The notes beneath the pieces were generated by a model. That model saw only the letters and a program-made list of their open reading frames with translations. It was not told the DNA's origin and ran no database searches. A stretch of 64,000 nt of DNA, from contig NW_027043838.1 in NCBI RefSeq assembly GCF_037102585.1, positions 186,001 to 250,000 on the forward strand, in the 5' to 3' direction. This DNA is from Saccharomycopsis crataegensis (lineage: Eukaryota > Ascomycota > Saccharomycetes > Ascoideales > Saccharomycopsidaceae). This document shows, one piece after another, positions 41,457 through 52,272 of this stretch (the first letter of the stretch is position 1; the number at the start of each line of letters is the position of its first letter). The position numbers and the translations under genes are program-made.

Positions 41457-42110
41457 TTAATTTACAGGAATCGTCATTGCGTCTTCCGGTTTGATTGTAG
41501 CAAATTCTTCTTCAATATCCTCCTTCACATTCACCAAAGAGTCTTCGACTGTGGGCGTAGCCGATTCACCATGTCTAATCTCTGCTGCCTCCTTGTTGTC
41601 TGATCCATCCACTTTCAACTTCACTCCATCACCAATCCAACTGCCAAAATCAACTTTGAACCCTGTAAACGATCTGATCTCCCGCTTCTTTTTCTGCCAT
41701 TTCCGCACTTTTGTACCCAGTCTATCCAAGACATATGCCTCCAGGGCATTGGTGTTCATCGGTAATGATTTTGCCGAAGTGCCTATTGGACCAGAGGTAG
41801 CAACAGTGATCCCATTAGACGACGTGCCACTAACGTTTGCCCCACCAGTAGTATTGCCCACAGCGTTCGTAGATGAAGATGAGGAAGATGTTGGGGCCAG
41901 AGGAATTTCTCCTTTCTGATCTGTATTATCACCGGATATCCCATTCTGTGGCTTTCCTGGTCCATTCTTCTTAATACCGGCTCTCCATCCTTTTCCTGGG
42001 CCTTTCTTCTTGGGAGGCGGAGCCAGAGCAATGAGTTTGCTGAACTGTGAGCGGTGAGAGGCAGGGATATTTAAGGTGATGAGGTATGACGGTTTGTTTT
42101 TTGGAGGCAT
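41457..42110 (-). CDS. IES4: INO80 chromatin-remodelling complex subunit Ies4
   Basis: The 217-residue protein has a basic Pro/Lys/Gly-rich N-terminal block (PPPKKKGPGKGWRAGIKKNG), a long Ser/Thr/Gly-rich disordered linker, and a conserved core at about 130-160 (GTKVRKWQKKKREIRSFTGF followed by KVDFGSWIGDG). The GWRAGI and RKW...IRSFTG blocks are those of fungal Ies4 proteins, a small INO80 subunit linked to checkpoint signalling. The C-terminus is acidic. S. cerevisiae Ies4 is shorter (116 residues). The longer linker resembles Ies4 of other fungi. The start at 42110 (MPPKNKPSYLITLN) is the only ATG of the frame. Confidence 0.82.
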   Translation of the reverse strand: MPPKNKPSYLITLNIPASHRSQFSKLIALAPPPKKKGPGKGWRAGIKKNGPGKPQNGISGDNTDQKGEIPLAPTSSSSSSTNAVGNTTGGANVSGTSSNGITVATSGPIGTSAKSLPMNTNALEAYVLDRLGTKVRKWQKKKREIRSFTGFKVDFGSWIGDGVKLKVDGSDNKEAAEIRHGESATPTVEDSLVNVKEDIEEEFATIKPEDAMTIPVN

Positions 42111-42847
42111 TTTTGTTCAAAGTCTCATTATTCTTGATGCGGTTGGTTTTTTATTAAGTAGATAGATGAAAGATATGAAGGGAATAAAAAAAAAAAAAAA
42201 ACTCCAGTGTTGTTTGCTTTTTGTTCTTTTCTTGTTTCTGGTATATTATGAATAGTTCTGTAGGTATCATATTGGAAAGAAAGTCGAAGCAATTTTATAT
42301 CAAGTGATGAATGAGCACAATCCAAAAAAGAAAAATATTTCGCCTCACCTGGGAGCCAATCTCATGGATCAGTGAACTACCAATACAAAATCACTAGAGG
42401 ATTCATCAGTTCGAACAACATTTCCAAAATTAAAATAACAACAAACAAAATAAATATATAAGGGAGAAAATAAAAAATAAAAAATAAAAAATAGAAAATA
42501 AAAAATAAAAAATAAAAAAAAAAAATTATAACAGTACAAATACAAGATTGGATAAATTAAATAGCGAGGGGTGGCGGAAACGTTCTAGTAAATAAACATG
42601 AGATAGAAATGAAATCTTGACAAAAAGACTTAGTAGTAAGTCAAAAGTACCTGGAGATTGATTGATTCCGGGATGAAATAAAATATAAAATATCAAAACA
42701 AATTTCGATAATAAGATCCTTGTTCCAACGAGTTCTTGGGATCTTCAAATGGAATAGCCTGTCAAAGCCAAAATCAAACAATGCAATGATTAAACTAAAA
42801 ACATGGGCGTAAATGGCATAAAATAAATGAGAGAGACTTTTTGCTAA
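42111..42847. other. IES4 upstream region, A-rich
   Basis: This is about 740 bp. It holds an A-run near 42188-42202 and an A-rich heptamer-like tract (AAAAATA units) at about 42472-42530. On the minus strand, 42691-42763 could encode a short 3' exon (CAG acceptor, then AIPFEDPKNSLEQGSYYRNL...), discussed in the findings. Confidence 0.4.
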
Positions 42848-43141
42848 TCAGATATAACAATAAGTGAAAACTGGGGGGGTGGTTAGGGACAAAAAAGAAG
42901 CATAACAAAAAAAATTCACAGATGACGGGCGGGAATACTTTCTGGGTGGTGATCTCACAGTATTAAACGAAGGATCAGCATTTTCGATGGGAATGACATA
43001 GGGTTTAACGAGGGAGGAGTTGTTTTTTGTTTTTTGTTTTTTCTTTTGGATGGAAATAACATAAGGTTCAACAAGGGGAGGAGTAAGATTTTTTTTTTTC
43101 TTACTCTTTGCAATCTTGGTGGTTATTATCTTAGTTATATA
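42848..43141 (-). other. 97-codon in-frame extension beyond the POM33 stop
   Basis: Directly after the POM33 TGA (43142-43144) the same frame stays open for 97 codons, to a TGA at 42848-42850. It has no internal ATG. It contains LVEPYVISI and LVKPYVIPI, which resemble the last residues of POM33 (TLIGAYVAPI). Most differences between the two downstream units at the conserved residues are third-base T/C changes. This could be stop read-through, a missed splice event or a decaying internal duplication. Confidence 0.45.
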
Positions 43142-44145
43142 TCACCGATGTCTAGCTTCAATTCTAATTGGAGCAACGTAAGCACCAATGAGGGTCCGGA
43201 ATTTAAACCAGATGTTGGTCACTGCTTGGGGAATCCTTTGGTTGGAGTACAAGAATTGATTGATTCTAAGATCATAACTCTGTACTACTGCTTTCATGTG
43301 ATGGCTATCATCATATCGCAACTTGAGAAATACTAGATAAAGAATTGTTATGCAGAGGATTCTGATATTGGTGAGTGGATTTGTTTGGAAAATCATCAAT
43401 AAATTCTTCAAGTCAGTGAATATTAGATGGATCATGACAAATAATTCACAATTGGCGGCCATGTAAAGAGATGGTTCATAATATTGTTTGGAAAATTGGC
43501 TGAGTTTGGATTTGAGAGTTTGGTAAGGTTTGTTGGCGGTACTAGATAAAATGGATTGGTTCAAGTAATTGATGGAATGGAAAAGTGAATAGATTGCAAA
43601 TGAATACAATGATAGCTGGATTTTTTCAAAAATGATCCCGTGGTTGGCCAAGAAAAGCCCGGAGAGAAATAAATATAAAGCATTACTATTTTTCAAAATG
43701 GCAAAAGGGTTGGAGAATAGAGTTTTCGCTAAAGTGTTTAGTGAGTAAGTTTTGAAAAGCACGATGGAATATGATAGGATCACGGAGTATATAGTTAGCG
43801 AGTAATATTTTTGAGCCGTTGGTGAGAACGGTCTAAATATAGAAACGATCGAATGAAGTGCAGTACAACCAAATGTTAGAAAATGGCCCACAAACCAAAG
43901 GAAATGAGCATTCTATTGAAGGGTTTAGGTTAGTAATGATAATGAATGCTCCATGAAAAGCGGTGACCCCAAGCTTCTTTCGCTTAAGTCACCAATAAAA
44001 AAAGAAAAAAGGCACCGGGACCGCGAAGACGGCCGGCATAAAGGCAAACGATACTCACCAATGCGAGCTTATTGATGTTATTCGGAGAAGTAGAAGGCTT
44101 CTTTTGATGTTTGACCGAGGAAGAGGTGGAATTATTAGTGGACAT
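43142..44145 (-). CDS. POM33: TMEM33/Pom33-Per33 family membrane protein, spliced
   Basis: There are two exons, 44059-44145 and 43142-43912, and splicing gives 285 residues. Exon 1 encodes a Ser/Thr/Asn-rich start (MSTNNSTSSSVKHQKKPSTS ... NKLAL). Exon 2 begins NAHFLWFVGHFLTFGCTALH and contains several hydrophobic segments (SIVSIFRPFS, YSLTIYSVILSYSIVLF, LFLSGLFLANHG, CELFVMIHLIF, ILCITILYLVFLKL). It ends in an amphipathic tail (NIWFKFRTLIGAYVAPIRIE). The order and length match Pom33/Per33 of yeasts and TMEM33 of animals. These are ER/nuclear-envelope proteins that help distribute nuclear pore complexes and shape ER tubules. Whether it corresponds to Pom33 or Per33 cannot be separated; many yeasts have one gene. 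Confidence 0.85.
43913..44058 (-). other. intron of POM33-like gene
   Basis: This 146-nt intron has donor GTGAGT (complement of 44053-44058), branch TTACTAAC (complement of 43929-43936) and acceptor TAG ending at 43913. It lies between codons 29 and 30 and supplies the only ATG of the gene. Confidence 0.9.
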
Positions 44146-45132
44146 AGTTATTCGATCAAACAATAGTGCAAGATAAGCGCAAAACCGTTGGAGATGAGGG
44201 AGGGGGACACAATGTTAATAATGTAGAAACGAACAATACCCCTGTACAAATAATCGTGTGGTGGGTTCTATGATCCTGGACTGGTATTATTTTTTATATA
44301 TGTGTGACTGTTTTGTGATCACTATATATTGGATAACTTCTAGAGAAGAATGGTACGAAGTAGATAATATAGAGGATACAAGAAAGAGAGAAAGAAAGGG
44401 AAATGACAACTTGCAATAAATAACGGTTCTTTTCACCAACAACAATTTCTACGATCGATGCGGCAAAAAAAAAAAAAAAAAGCTTAATCAGTTTTCGGTA
44501 ATATTTGGAAAGAAGACAGAAAGTCAACGCGGAATATTACGATAAGAGATAAATAACAGCACACACGAAGCAAACAAGTGATAGGGCAAACAATAGCCAA
44601 GTATCGGACTCTGGCACCACCAACCCAACAAAAGTCACTGATAAATATGAGTCCATTAAGTTGATACCTGCTCTCCCTCATCACAATTACCGTAGAAACA
44701 GGTGATAAATAACCACCATATAAACGAAAAAAAACCCCCCGTGGCGAGGAAATATCACGTGCATATGTGTGGTGACGCAGTGTCTGCTGCTGGTGATGTG
44801 CGGGGGGCACATGATAGACTCCGTATTGTTGGTATATGTTGTTGATGTGGATATAATATACGAGAGAGGCAACTTCCGGTGTCTGGGTGTTGATCTACAC
44901 ACCCCTGCCTCACAGACAGGCCTCTCCTCTCCTCTCCTCGCACTCTAAGAGAATCTGATGAGTGGGAAAACAAAAAAACAGCATTACCCGCCTGATACGG
45001 TATTTGTTTACTTTCTGGTCCTGAAAATTTTGGGCTACTTTTATTTTAGTTAGTTAGTTGGCCTCCACAACAACAACATCACCTTCATCTAAAAACACTA
45101 CTACAAAAGTATCGTGTCTTCCCCCAAGCACA
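44146..45132. promoter_or_regulatory. divergent promoter POM33 / TUB2
   Basis: This is nearly 1 kb. It contains an A-run at about 44465-44480, a CACGTG site at 44756-44761 and a CTCCT repeat near 44924-44938. No RNA gene was recognised. Confidence 0.5.
44756..44761. promoter_or_regulatory. CACGTG (Cbf1/Pho4-type) site, POM33-TUB2 promoter
   Basis: The context is ATCACGTG, the Cbf1-preferred flank. It lies about 375 bp upstream of TUB2. Confidence 0.45.
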
Positions 45133-47179
45133 ATGAGAGAAATCGTACGTACCACCCGTCGTCCTGCCATCCCACTCAATTCATATTCTTGTATCTGGGT
45201 CTGCCAATAATACACAATTTAGAGTCTGGCGCTTACAAAAAAAGCATCAAAGTGTACAGAATAGAACTTAAAGGGAAAGAATAAGAGATATGAGATTATC
45301 AATAAAAAAAAAAAAAAAAAAAAATCTTGAAAGTGAAGGCATTATTTCTAGAAGATGGAATGTCGAATTGACTCAGGCATGTTCAAGTATACTAACATTA
45401 TGCTATAGATTCATATATCTACCGGTCAATGTGGTAACCAAATTGTATGTCTACTTTAATTAAATTATGTTATGGTTTTTAATGTTGTTTTTTTCTTATT
45501 TTTGGTTATAATTATGATCATTGCAATTGCCTTGATGTGTCTAAGGGAAAGAAATAAAAAAGAATATTTTGTGTTTATCCCTACACAACATAACGGGCAC
45601 AAAAAAAAAATTGGATGGGCCTTGTTTGAAATTTTTAGTTAGCTACCGCCCAACGTGTTTACAATTTTTATCATTATTGATCCATTTTTATTTTTGGACA
45701 ATCAAATCAAATAGAAGAATGATTCTATTTTTAAAATGAAATGAAGATCAGGGTTTTAATCAAGGTTGTATGGATATTATCAAAATATAACCGCGTTCAC
45801 AGGCAATCACAACCAATTTCAATAACATATTAATCAATCAGACAAATTATGGAATACTAACCATGATATTTTAGGGTGCCGCCTTCTGGCAAACCATTTG
45901 CGGTGAACATGGGCTTGATGCCGATGGTACTTACCACGGTACAAACGAATTGCAAAAAGCACGTTTAAACGTTTATTTCAACGAAGCTATGAGCGGTAAA
46001 TACGTTCCTCGTGCCGTGCTTGTTGACTTGGAACCAGGAACCATCGACAATGTCCGTTCTTCTTCTATCGGTAACTTGTTTCGTCCAGACAATATGATTT
46101 TCGGTCAATCTTCTGCCGGTAACGTTTGGGCTAAAGGTCATTACACTGAAGGTGCTGAATTGGTCGACTCAGTTCTTGATGTTCTTAGACGTGAAGCTGA
46201 AGGTTGTGATTCCTTGCAAGGTTTCCAAATCACTCACTCTTTGGGTGGTGGTACTGGTTCTGGTATGGGTACCTTATTGATTTCTAAAATTTATGAAGAA
46301 TATTCCGATAGAATGAGAGCAACTTTCTCCGTCGTTCCTTCTCCAAAGACTTCTGATACCGTGGTTGAACCATATAACGCGACCTTGTCTGTCCACCAAT
46401 TGATCGAAAACTCTAACGAAACTTTCTGTATTGATAACGAAGCTCTTTACGACATTTGTTTGAGAACTTTGAAATTGCCTCAACCAAACTATGAGGACCT
46501 TAATCAATTGGTTTCCTCTGTCATGTCTGGTGTCACTACCTCCTTGCGTTACCCAGGTCAATTGAACTCTGATTTGAGAAAGTTGGCTGTTAACTTGGTT
46601 CCTTTCCCAAGATTGCATTTCTTCATGGTTGGTTACGCTCCATTGACTTCCATCAGATCTAAATCATTCAGTTCTCTTTCCGTTCCAGAATTGACCCAAC
46701 AATTATTCGACCCAAGAAATATGATGGCTGCTTCTGACCCAAGACACGGTCGTTACTTGACTGCTGCTACATTCTTCAGAGGTAATGTTTCCGTCAAGGA
46801 AGTTGAAGATGAAATGCTCAAGGTTCAAACCAGAAACTCTGCTGGTTTCGTTGAATGGATTCCAAATAACGTGCAAACTTCTATTTGTTCTGTTCCTCCT
46901 CAAGATAGTGACATGAGTGCCACCTTCATTGGTAACTCCACTTCTATTCAACAATTATTCAAGAGAGTTGGTGACCAATTTAGCGCTATGTTCAGAAGAA
47001 AGGCTTTCTTGCACTGGTATACTTCTGAAGGTATGGATGTAATGGAATTCACTGAAGCCGAATCTAACATGAACGATCTTGTTGCTGAATACCAACAATA
47101 CCAAGATGCCGGTATCGACGATGAAGATGAAGAACTTGAATATGAACAGGAGGCTCCAATGGATGAATTGTTAGAATAA
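45133..47179 (+). CDS. TUB2: beta-tubulin, three exons
   Basis: The exons are 45133-45144, 45409-45444 and 45875-47179; splicing gives 450 residues. The start [29 protein letters not shown] is the universal beta-tubulin N-terminus, including the MREI autoregulation tetrapeptide. The GTP-binding glycine loop ([10 protein letters not shown]) and the acidic tail ([20 protein letters not shown]) are present. Beta-tubulin pairs with alpha-tubulin to form microtubules. Residues Phe167, Glu198 and Phe200, which set benzimidazole sensitivity, are the wild-type forms. C. albicans TUB2 is also reported to have two introns near the 5' end. Codon use is strongly biased. The gene neighbours YPT1 at some distance, as in S. 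cerevisiae. Confidence 0.98.
45145..45408 (+). other. intron 1 of TUB2
   Basis: This 264-nt intron has donor GTACGT, branch TACTAAC at 45390-45396 and acceptor TAG ending at 45408. It falls after codon 4. A run of about 20 A lies inside (45303-45324). Confidence 0.96.
45445..45874 (+). other. intron 2 of TUB2
   Basis: This 430-nt intron has donor GTATGT, branch TACTAAC at 45855-45861 and acceptor TAG ending at 45874. It falls after codon 16. No snoRNA motif pair was recognised inside. Confidence 0.96.
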
Positions 47180-48070
47180 ATAAATCGAATTTTGGAAATT
47201 TTATAATAATAAAACAATAGAAATAATATTAACTATACAGTATAAAGAGTTTGTATCTCTTTAGAAGTTTGAATTTTTGTTTGTTTTCTGTTTTGTTTTA
47301 TTCTTTTTTTGTTTTTTTTGTTTGTTTTTTTTCTCAGGCTTTCATAAGTCTGTTATTTTATTTTGTTTCAAAATCCATATCACTCCCCTGACTGACCTAT
47401 CTTCCTTTTACCATATCATTTTCATAGTTATTTAAAGTTATACTTGTGTTAGCTTTCCAACTCCTCTACATCTCGTTTCATTAGCTTTTTTTTTTTTTAC
47501 GTTTATATATATATCCTTTTTAACTACCATACCTTTTTCTTGTCATTCTTTACTAGTTATTCAGATTGGCATGTTAATTTTTGGAAATTTCTTATTTCTT
47601 TTTAACCTCTTTCTGATCGAATCTTAATGTTGCTTTTATTTTTTAATTAAGCTTGTATCTTCTTTATTGTGTCATTCGCTCTTTCTTTTACTTACGGCAA
47701 AGAAGGTGTAACATATTTGTGCCATTCCAAAATATGGCAAATTATAGTGACTTACTAGGGATATAATACGTACTGCCTTTTTTTTTTTTGCAGCGAGTCA
47801 ATATTATGAACTGTCATAAGTAATCAACATAAAAACATGAAATGAAATAAGAAAAATATATACAAGTATGCAAAGAAAAAAAAAAAAAAGTTCGGCACTC
47901 AAATAAAAGTGCAGGGTATAGTACAATTTAGTTGAAATGAATATCAAAACTGATGGTATAGACTTCGAAGCATTTAGCAGACTTAGATGAAGATGGTTAC
48001 TTTTTTTTCTTGTTTTTTTTTTTTTTTGGCTCGTTCGTACTTTTGATTATGTGAGGTTTTGTTTTCGATT
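47180..48070. other. convergent intergenic region TUB2 / PPR-like gene
   Basis: This is about 890 bp, very T-rich after TUB2 (47275-47335) with further T/A tracts at 47488, 47779, 47876 and 48001. These are presumably 3' processing regions of two convergent genes. No gene or RNA is supported. Confidence 0.45.
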
Positions 48071-50980
48071 TCATAATTTCAAATAGGCAATAGTTTCCAA
48101 TACTTTCCTTGCCAATATTTCCAATTCCATCGTATCTTCCAGTTTCCTTTCCTTGCTATCCTGTTTCAACATTTCCGATTTTTGGTACTCAAATTCCCGC
48201 TTGGCATCCTCAAGGAATTTCCAAAGGTTAATGAACTTTTCCTCAGGTTCCAACTGGGTGGCCAATGACGCATTGTATTCCTCAAACAAGTTTTGAGGTT
48301 TGGTGGAATAAAGAATGAAGTTCGAGCTTTGTGGATGGGTATAAGTATACCTATCATGAGAAGATTTCCCATTAAGGATATCGTAAGGCCACAGTGTTTG
48401 AGTAAACAACGATGAGCCATTAGAAATGGTTCCAGGATATGTGCTGGTGTCCAATGGTGGTGCAGCAGATTGAATCAGGGATCTATGTTTGTTAACAGTA
48501 GACAGCAAATGTTTATCCTTCAAATATCCTTCGTATCCCATTTCGCCTGCTTTCTCCAAATCTATTTCTAAAAGTTTCAATTCCGAAGCTAGTTCCCCGC
48601 AAAAGTTTCGAGACTTCATAATGGTTTGGTACGCCGCTATAAATTTCATGAATAGACTGTAATTCAAGAATAATGTTTTGTAAGGTGAGTTGTTCCCATT
48701 AGAAATCGTGCAGGATTTAGGAGACGCGTGGTGCCGGTTAAGATTATCCAAGTAGTAGCGAGTCAATAGTTGTAAAGTTTCAAAGTTCCATGATTCAATG
48801 GATTTTCTGTGATCATCAACACTCGTATTACTATCATTGGCGGACTCAGTCCCTTTATAAGACCCGTTAGCGGCAGATGATGGGTCACGGAGATCATCTG
48901 TGGTTTCTTCGTTATCATTCAAATATTCATGGTGGTTCTCTATTAGTACATTATTGTGGTCGATAAAGGCCCATAAGATATCATTGTAGTCGAGCGAGCT
49001 CAATGAGCTAGTATTCACCGCCATCCCACCATCGGGTTGTAGCACCTGAGACTCCTTCTTGAATTTGCTATTTAAATCCAGGAATTTTAAAACGTCATCT
49101 TGATCATACAAGGCATTGTATTCATTGAAGAACCAAAACCGGTTAGCGACATCTGATTCCATCAACAAAATCAATTGGGCAATAGTTTTGAAATGTACTG
49201 GGCCAGAAGAAGGAGTTTTCTCAACAAGTTGACAATAATATCTTAAGAACATAATAATTGTGTCTCGGTTCATTTTGAATTTGAATGTCAACGGACAAAT
49301 AGTAGGAGCTGGCGAACTCTGGTTCCCAATACCAGCATTATTATAGTTGTTGCTATGCACTAGCCATTTTAGCTGGTCTAATTCCAACATTTTTTTATTA
49401 TGCTGTCCCTTATAATCCTCGGTCTTTATTTTGGTATCAATACTCTGTCCAGCTTCTGTAACACTCATTTCAATCATTTCATTAAACATTAATTTGGCAG
49501 TTCCAATGTCCCTGACATTAAAAAGAATAACATGGATCAACGAATTCAAAAGATGAATGTCAAGGGTTATGTTGGATGATAATAACTTGGTCAAAAATTT
49601 GTTTAATGATTCATAAGTACTTTGCCGGCTTTTCAACACGTTTTTTCCATTGAAATGATGATTAAGCATCTGAATCAACGTAAAACGGTTATTAAGTCCT
49701 GATGATTGGAAACTTGAAAGAAGGTCCCCATGATTTCCATCGAAATTTTGCAATTTTAACAAATCACGAGTGATTTCGTTGATCAAGCCTTCATCTCCCA
49801 ATTTGATCGCTCCTTGTAAGAAAATATTGAATGCGGATAAATCAGGGGTTTCAAACTTCGACTTATGGCTCTGATAATCTTCCCTCAATTGAGCTCGTCG
49901 AATTTCGTTTCTAGTTGCTCTATCTTCCGCCACATCGCTACTTACCTCATTATTGTCAGAAAGCTCATAAAACATCAGCCTTAAATATGACAAATGGTTC
50001 CGTTCTTTAATTGTCATTGGCTGGACATTCTCCAATAGATCCTCGGTAACGGTGAAGAAAGCTTTCAAGAACAGTTTTTTTAAATTCCTGCCGTTCAATC
50101 GGAAAAACCGCGAGTTGATCTTCAAGAATACCGATAATAAATCATCTAGATGTTGAGCCTCCACATAATCTGGTCTAGGGTTTGGGAGATCAATATATGC
50201 TTGTAAAAGATCGGAGTAATACGTCAAATCATAAATGGTTTGTTCATGCTTGATGAAATTCCGGTTGGTCGGGCTGTGTATTATGGCGGTTTTAGGTGTT
50301 ATAAGGTTGTCTCCCTTGGCCATATTAGAAAACTCGTGTGAATGAGTATTGCTTTGCTTGGATTGAGTGTTCATCAGGGAGAAAATCAGAGAGATATCAT
50401 TGATTGAATCCCGGCCGTATAATGCTGCTAGAAATCTCATGTAGCTAACTTTTTCTCCAAATGATCGTTGTTTCAATTTTGCAAGCTTCCACCGAGTTTT
50501 TTTCACTTCCATTCTATCGTTAGTCACAACCCTGGTTCTTGCTATCTGTTGGTTATTCTTGGTGCCGTTGGTGATACCTTGATAAAACAAATAGTCAAGT
50601 AATTGTTGTTTGATATAATAGTGTTGAGAAAACGAGTTCTTGTGTGCTGCTGTGTCCTTCATTTCTTGATCATATTGATCCATTAATTTCATTATTTTCT
50701 GCTTTTCCGGGTCTTCCAGTTGTAAATTCTCTGGGGATTCTCGTTGTTGACGACAGTACAAATGCAAGTAATGATCAATGGCATCATCGACATTCCGGAA
50801 CGCATTCCCGATGAATAGCTGCTTGATCAATTTTGGATCAATGGAATTGTCATTCTCTGCGCTTTGAGATTGCAATGCTGTCGTCGGCAAAGAAGAAGCA
50901 GAAGCATTTCTAACCAACTGTTTGGAGAGGATGATCTTCACTGGTGAAAAATTCAATTGCCAATGTCGCAGTAGAATCAT
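48071..50980 (-). CDS. large mitochondrial protein, PPR-like
   Basis: The 969-residue frame starts MILLRHWQLNFSPVKIILSK and continues QLVRNASASS. This is a basic, amphipathic N-terminus that fits a mitochondrial presequence. The rest is helix-rich with Asn/Ser-rich linkers. Paired helices spaced like degenerate PPR motifs are seen, for example SYMRFLAALYGRDSINDISL, NIFLQGAIKLGDEGLINEI and LLNSLIHVILFNVRDIGTAK-LMFNEM. Yeast PPR proteins of this size (Pet309, Aep, Dmr1/Ccm1 and Rpm2 classes) bind mitochondrial mRNAs or rRNA for processing and translation. Sequence recall does not let me choose among them, so no symbol is given. It is divergent from the BIG1/VOA1-like gene. Confidence 0.7.
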   Translation of the reverse strand: MILLRHWQLNFSPVKIILSKQLVRNASASSLPTTALQSQSAENDNSIDPKLIKQLFIGNAFRNVDDAIDHYLHLYCRQQRESPENLQLEDPEKQKIMKLMDQYDQEMKDTAAHKNSFSQHYYIKQQLLDYLFYQGITNGTKNNQQIARTRVVTNDRMEVKKTRWKLAKLKQRSFGEKVSYMRFLAALYGRDSINDISLIFSLMNTQSKQSNTHSHEFSNMAKGDNLITPKTAIIHSPTNRNFIKHEQTIYDLTYYSDLLQAYIDLPNPRPDYVEAQHLDDLLSVFLKINSRFFRLNGRNLKKLFLKAFFTVTEDLLENVQPMTIKERNHLSYLRLMFYELSDNNEVSSDVAEDRATRNEIRRAQLREDYQSHKSKFETPDLSAFNIFLQGAIKLGDEGLINEITRDLLKLQNFDGNHGDLLSSFQSSGLNNRFTLIQMLNHHFNGKNVLKSRQSTYESLNKFLTKLLSSNITLDIHLLNSLIHVILFNVRDIGTAKLMFNEMIEMSVTEAGQSIDTKIKTEDYKGQHNKKMLELDQLKWLVHSNNYNNAGIGNQSSPAPTICPLTFKFKMNRDTIIMFLRYYCQLVEKTPSSGPVHFKTIAQLILLMESDVANRFWFFNEYNALYDQDDVLKFLDLNSKFKKESQVLQPDGGMAVNTSSLSSLDYNDILWAFIDHNNVLIENHHEYLNDNEETTDDLRDPSSAANGSYKGTESANDSNTSVDDHRKSIESWNFETLQLLTRYYLDNLNRHHASPKSCTISNGNNSPYKTLFLNYSLFMKFIAAYQTIMKSRNFCGELASELKLLEIDLEKAGEMGYEGYLKDKHLLSTVNKHRSLIQSAAPPLDTSTYPGTISNGSSLFTQTLWPYDILNGKSSHDRYTYTHPQSSNFILYSTKPQNLFEEYNASLATQLEPEEKFINLWKFLEDAKREFEYQKSEMLKQDSKERKLEDTMELEILARKVLETIAYLKL

Positions 50981-51336
50981 CTGGATATTATATGCGTTGT
51001 CCGTAGAAGCAATAATAATATCATGGGGATATTATTCTCTGTTATGTGACTGTTATTGACGGAACAAGAAGAAAAGATCCAGAATTCCAGAAATATAATG
51101 ATCCTTCCAGTGCTCATCTAGTCCACTTCATGTTAAAAATTTATTAATCCTTTCGAAGTCCTTGCCGTTACCCGTTGGCGGAAGGTGGTGGGTGTGTCGG
51201 GTCACTGCTAATAGCGAATATAGGGAAATTCTGAAAAAACAACAAATTTTGTAAAGCGATAAGATTTATGAGAGGTCCGATTGTCTGGAGAAAAGCAATA
51301 GCATAAACACAAATACAAAAAAAAAAAAAAAAAATA
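50981..51336. promoter_or_regulatory. divergent promoter PPR-like / BIG1-VOA1-like
   Basis: This 356-bp region has a run of A at about 51317-51334, directly before the downstream ATG at 51337, as an A-rich leader. No other element was recognised. Confidence 0.5.
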
Positions 51337-52272
51337 ATGAAGTGGCAACAGATTCTCGTAATGGTCTCCGCCTCAAGTGTGGCATGGGGTTTTAAAAATA
51401 CAGGCCCAGTTTATATTCAGAACGTCAACAGTGATAATAGTAAAGTGGCACCTCATTACATGGATGAAAGTAAATTGATGTCTGAAATTGGCGAATTGGT
51501 GGAAAACTCTTCCTCTTCTCATGTCGCTAGAACTGTGATATTTCAATTGAAGAAATCTTTATTCGATTCCGTCTCTAATGACGCTCATTTCCAAGACTTT
51601 ATTTCCAATGCTCAACACACCCCAAAAGTACTTTACCATGACGACAACAACCAACAAGAATATTTCAAAAGTTTTACCCCGGTTTCTATTTCCAGCATTA
51701 ACGAATCCGAAGAGGATTTGATTGTTGATGATATCAGCGAAGTTACTATTGAAGAATTTGGCCAAGCATTGAGCGGGTTGAAGAACACCAACGTGGTGGT
51801 ACAGTTTATCCCAGCCAACAACAAACCAGTCGATGAAGTGTATCAAAAGATTAATAATGAAGTAGCTAAGAATTTGGTGGTCCAAAAGCGTGAAATTTCA
51901 GGTTATGATATCGAAGTTGACAATGATGATTTGCTTGAAGAAATGAAGAACACTTTTAGTAAACTCATTGAAGACGCTAAGCAAGAAGGTGGTGTCGTTA
52001 CCATTTCAGATGAAGATAGCGAAGATTTAACCGACTCCTCAAAGGATATTTATTATGATGGTTACAGCAATGAGGAATTCGAAGAAATTAAGGTCACTTC
52101 AGGTAGCGTATTTGAAACTCACCAATTTTTCAGCAGCGGTATTCTCAGTGCCACTATCGTTTCATTGTTTTTGGTGTATGTGTTGATTCAAGGATTGAGC
52201 TGGGTTTCATCCTTGCAAGTCAGTTACAGAGCTTTGGAAAGACCGGTTGACGCTAATAAGAAAACAAAATGA
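51337..52272 (+). CDS. type I ER membrane protein of the BIG1/VOA1 type
   Basis: The 311-residue protein has a signal peptide (MKWQQILVMVSASSVAWGF) and an acidic luminal domain. A single transmembrane segment near residues 268-290 (GILSATIVSLFLVYVLIQGL) is followed by a short tail, WVSSLQVSYRALERPVDANK, ending KKTK. This is a dilysine-type ER retrieval signal. The layout and the membrane-segment sequence (GLSWVSSLQVSY) resemble Big1, needed for beta-1,6-glucan, and Voa1, a V-ATPase Vo assembly factor, both related to animal Ac45. Big1 is favoured by length (335 in S. cerevisiae versus 265 for Voa1), but the choice is uncertain. No glycosidase motif is visible. Confidence 0.7.
   Translation: MKWQQILVMVSASSVAWGFKNTGPVYIQNVNSDNSKVAPHYMDESKLMSEIGELVENSSSSHVARTVIFQLKKSLFDSVSNDAHFQDFISNAQHTPKVLYHDDNNQQEYFKSFTPVSISSINESEEDLIVDDISEVTIEEFGQALSGLKNTNVVVQFIPANNKPVDEVYQKINNEVAKNLVVQKREISGYDIEVDNDDLLEEMKNTFSKLIEDAKQEGGVVTISDEDSEDLTDSSKDIYYDGYSNEEFEEIKVTSGSVFETHQFFSSGILSATIVSLFLVYVLIQGLSWVSSLQVSYRALERPVDANKKTK

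Noticed and set aside
44687-44973. Overlapping minus-strand frames of 70-108 codons upstream of TUB2
   Set aside because: The translations are Ser/His/Cys-rich and low-complexity and lie in the TUB2 promoter. There are no domains.
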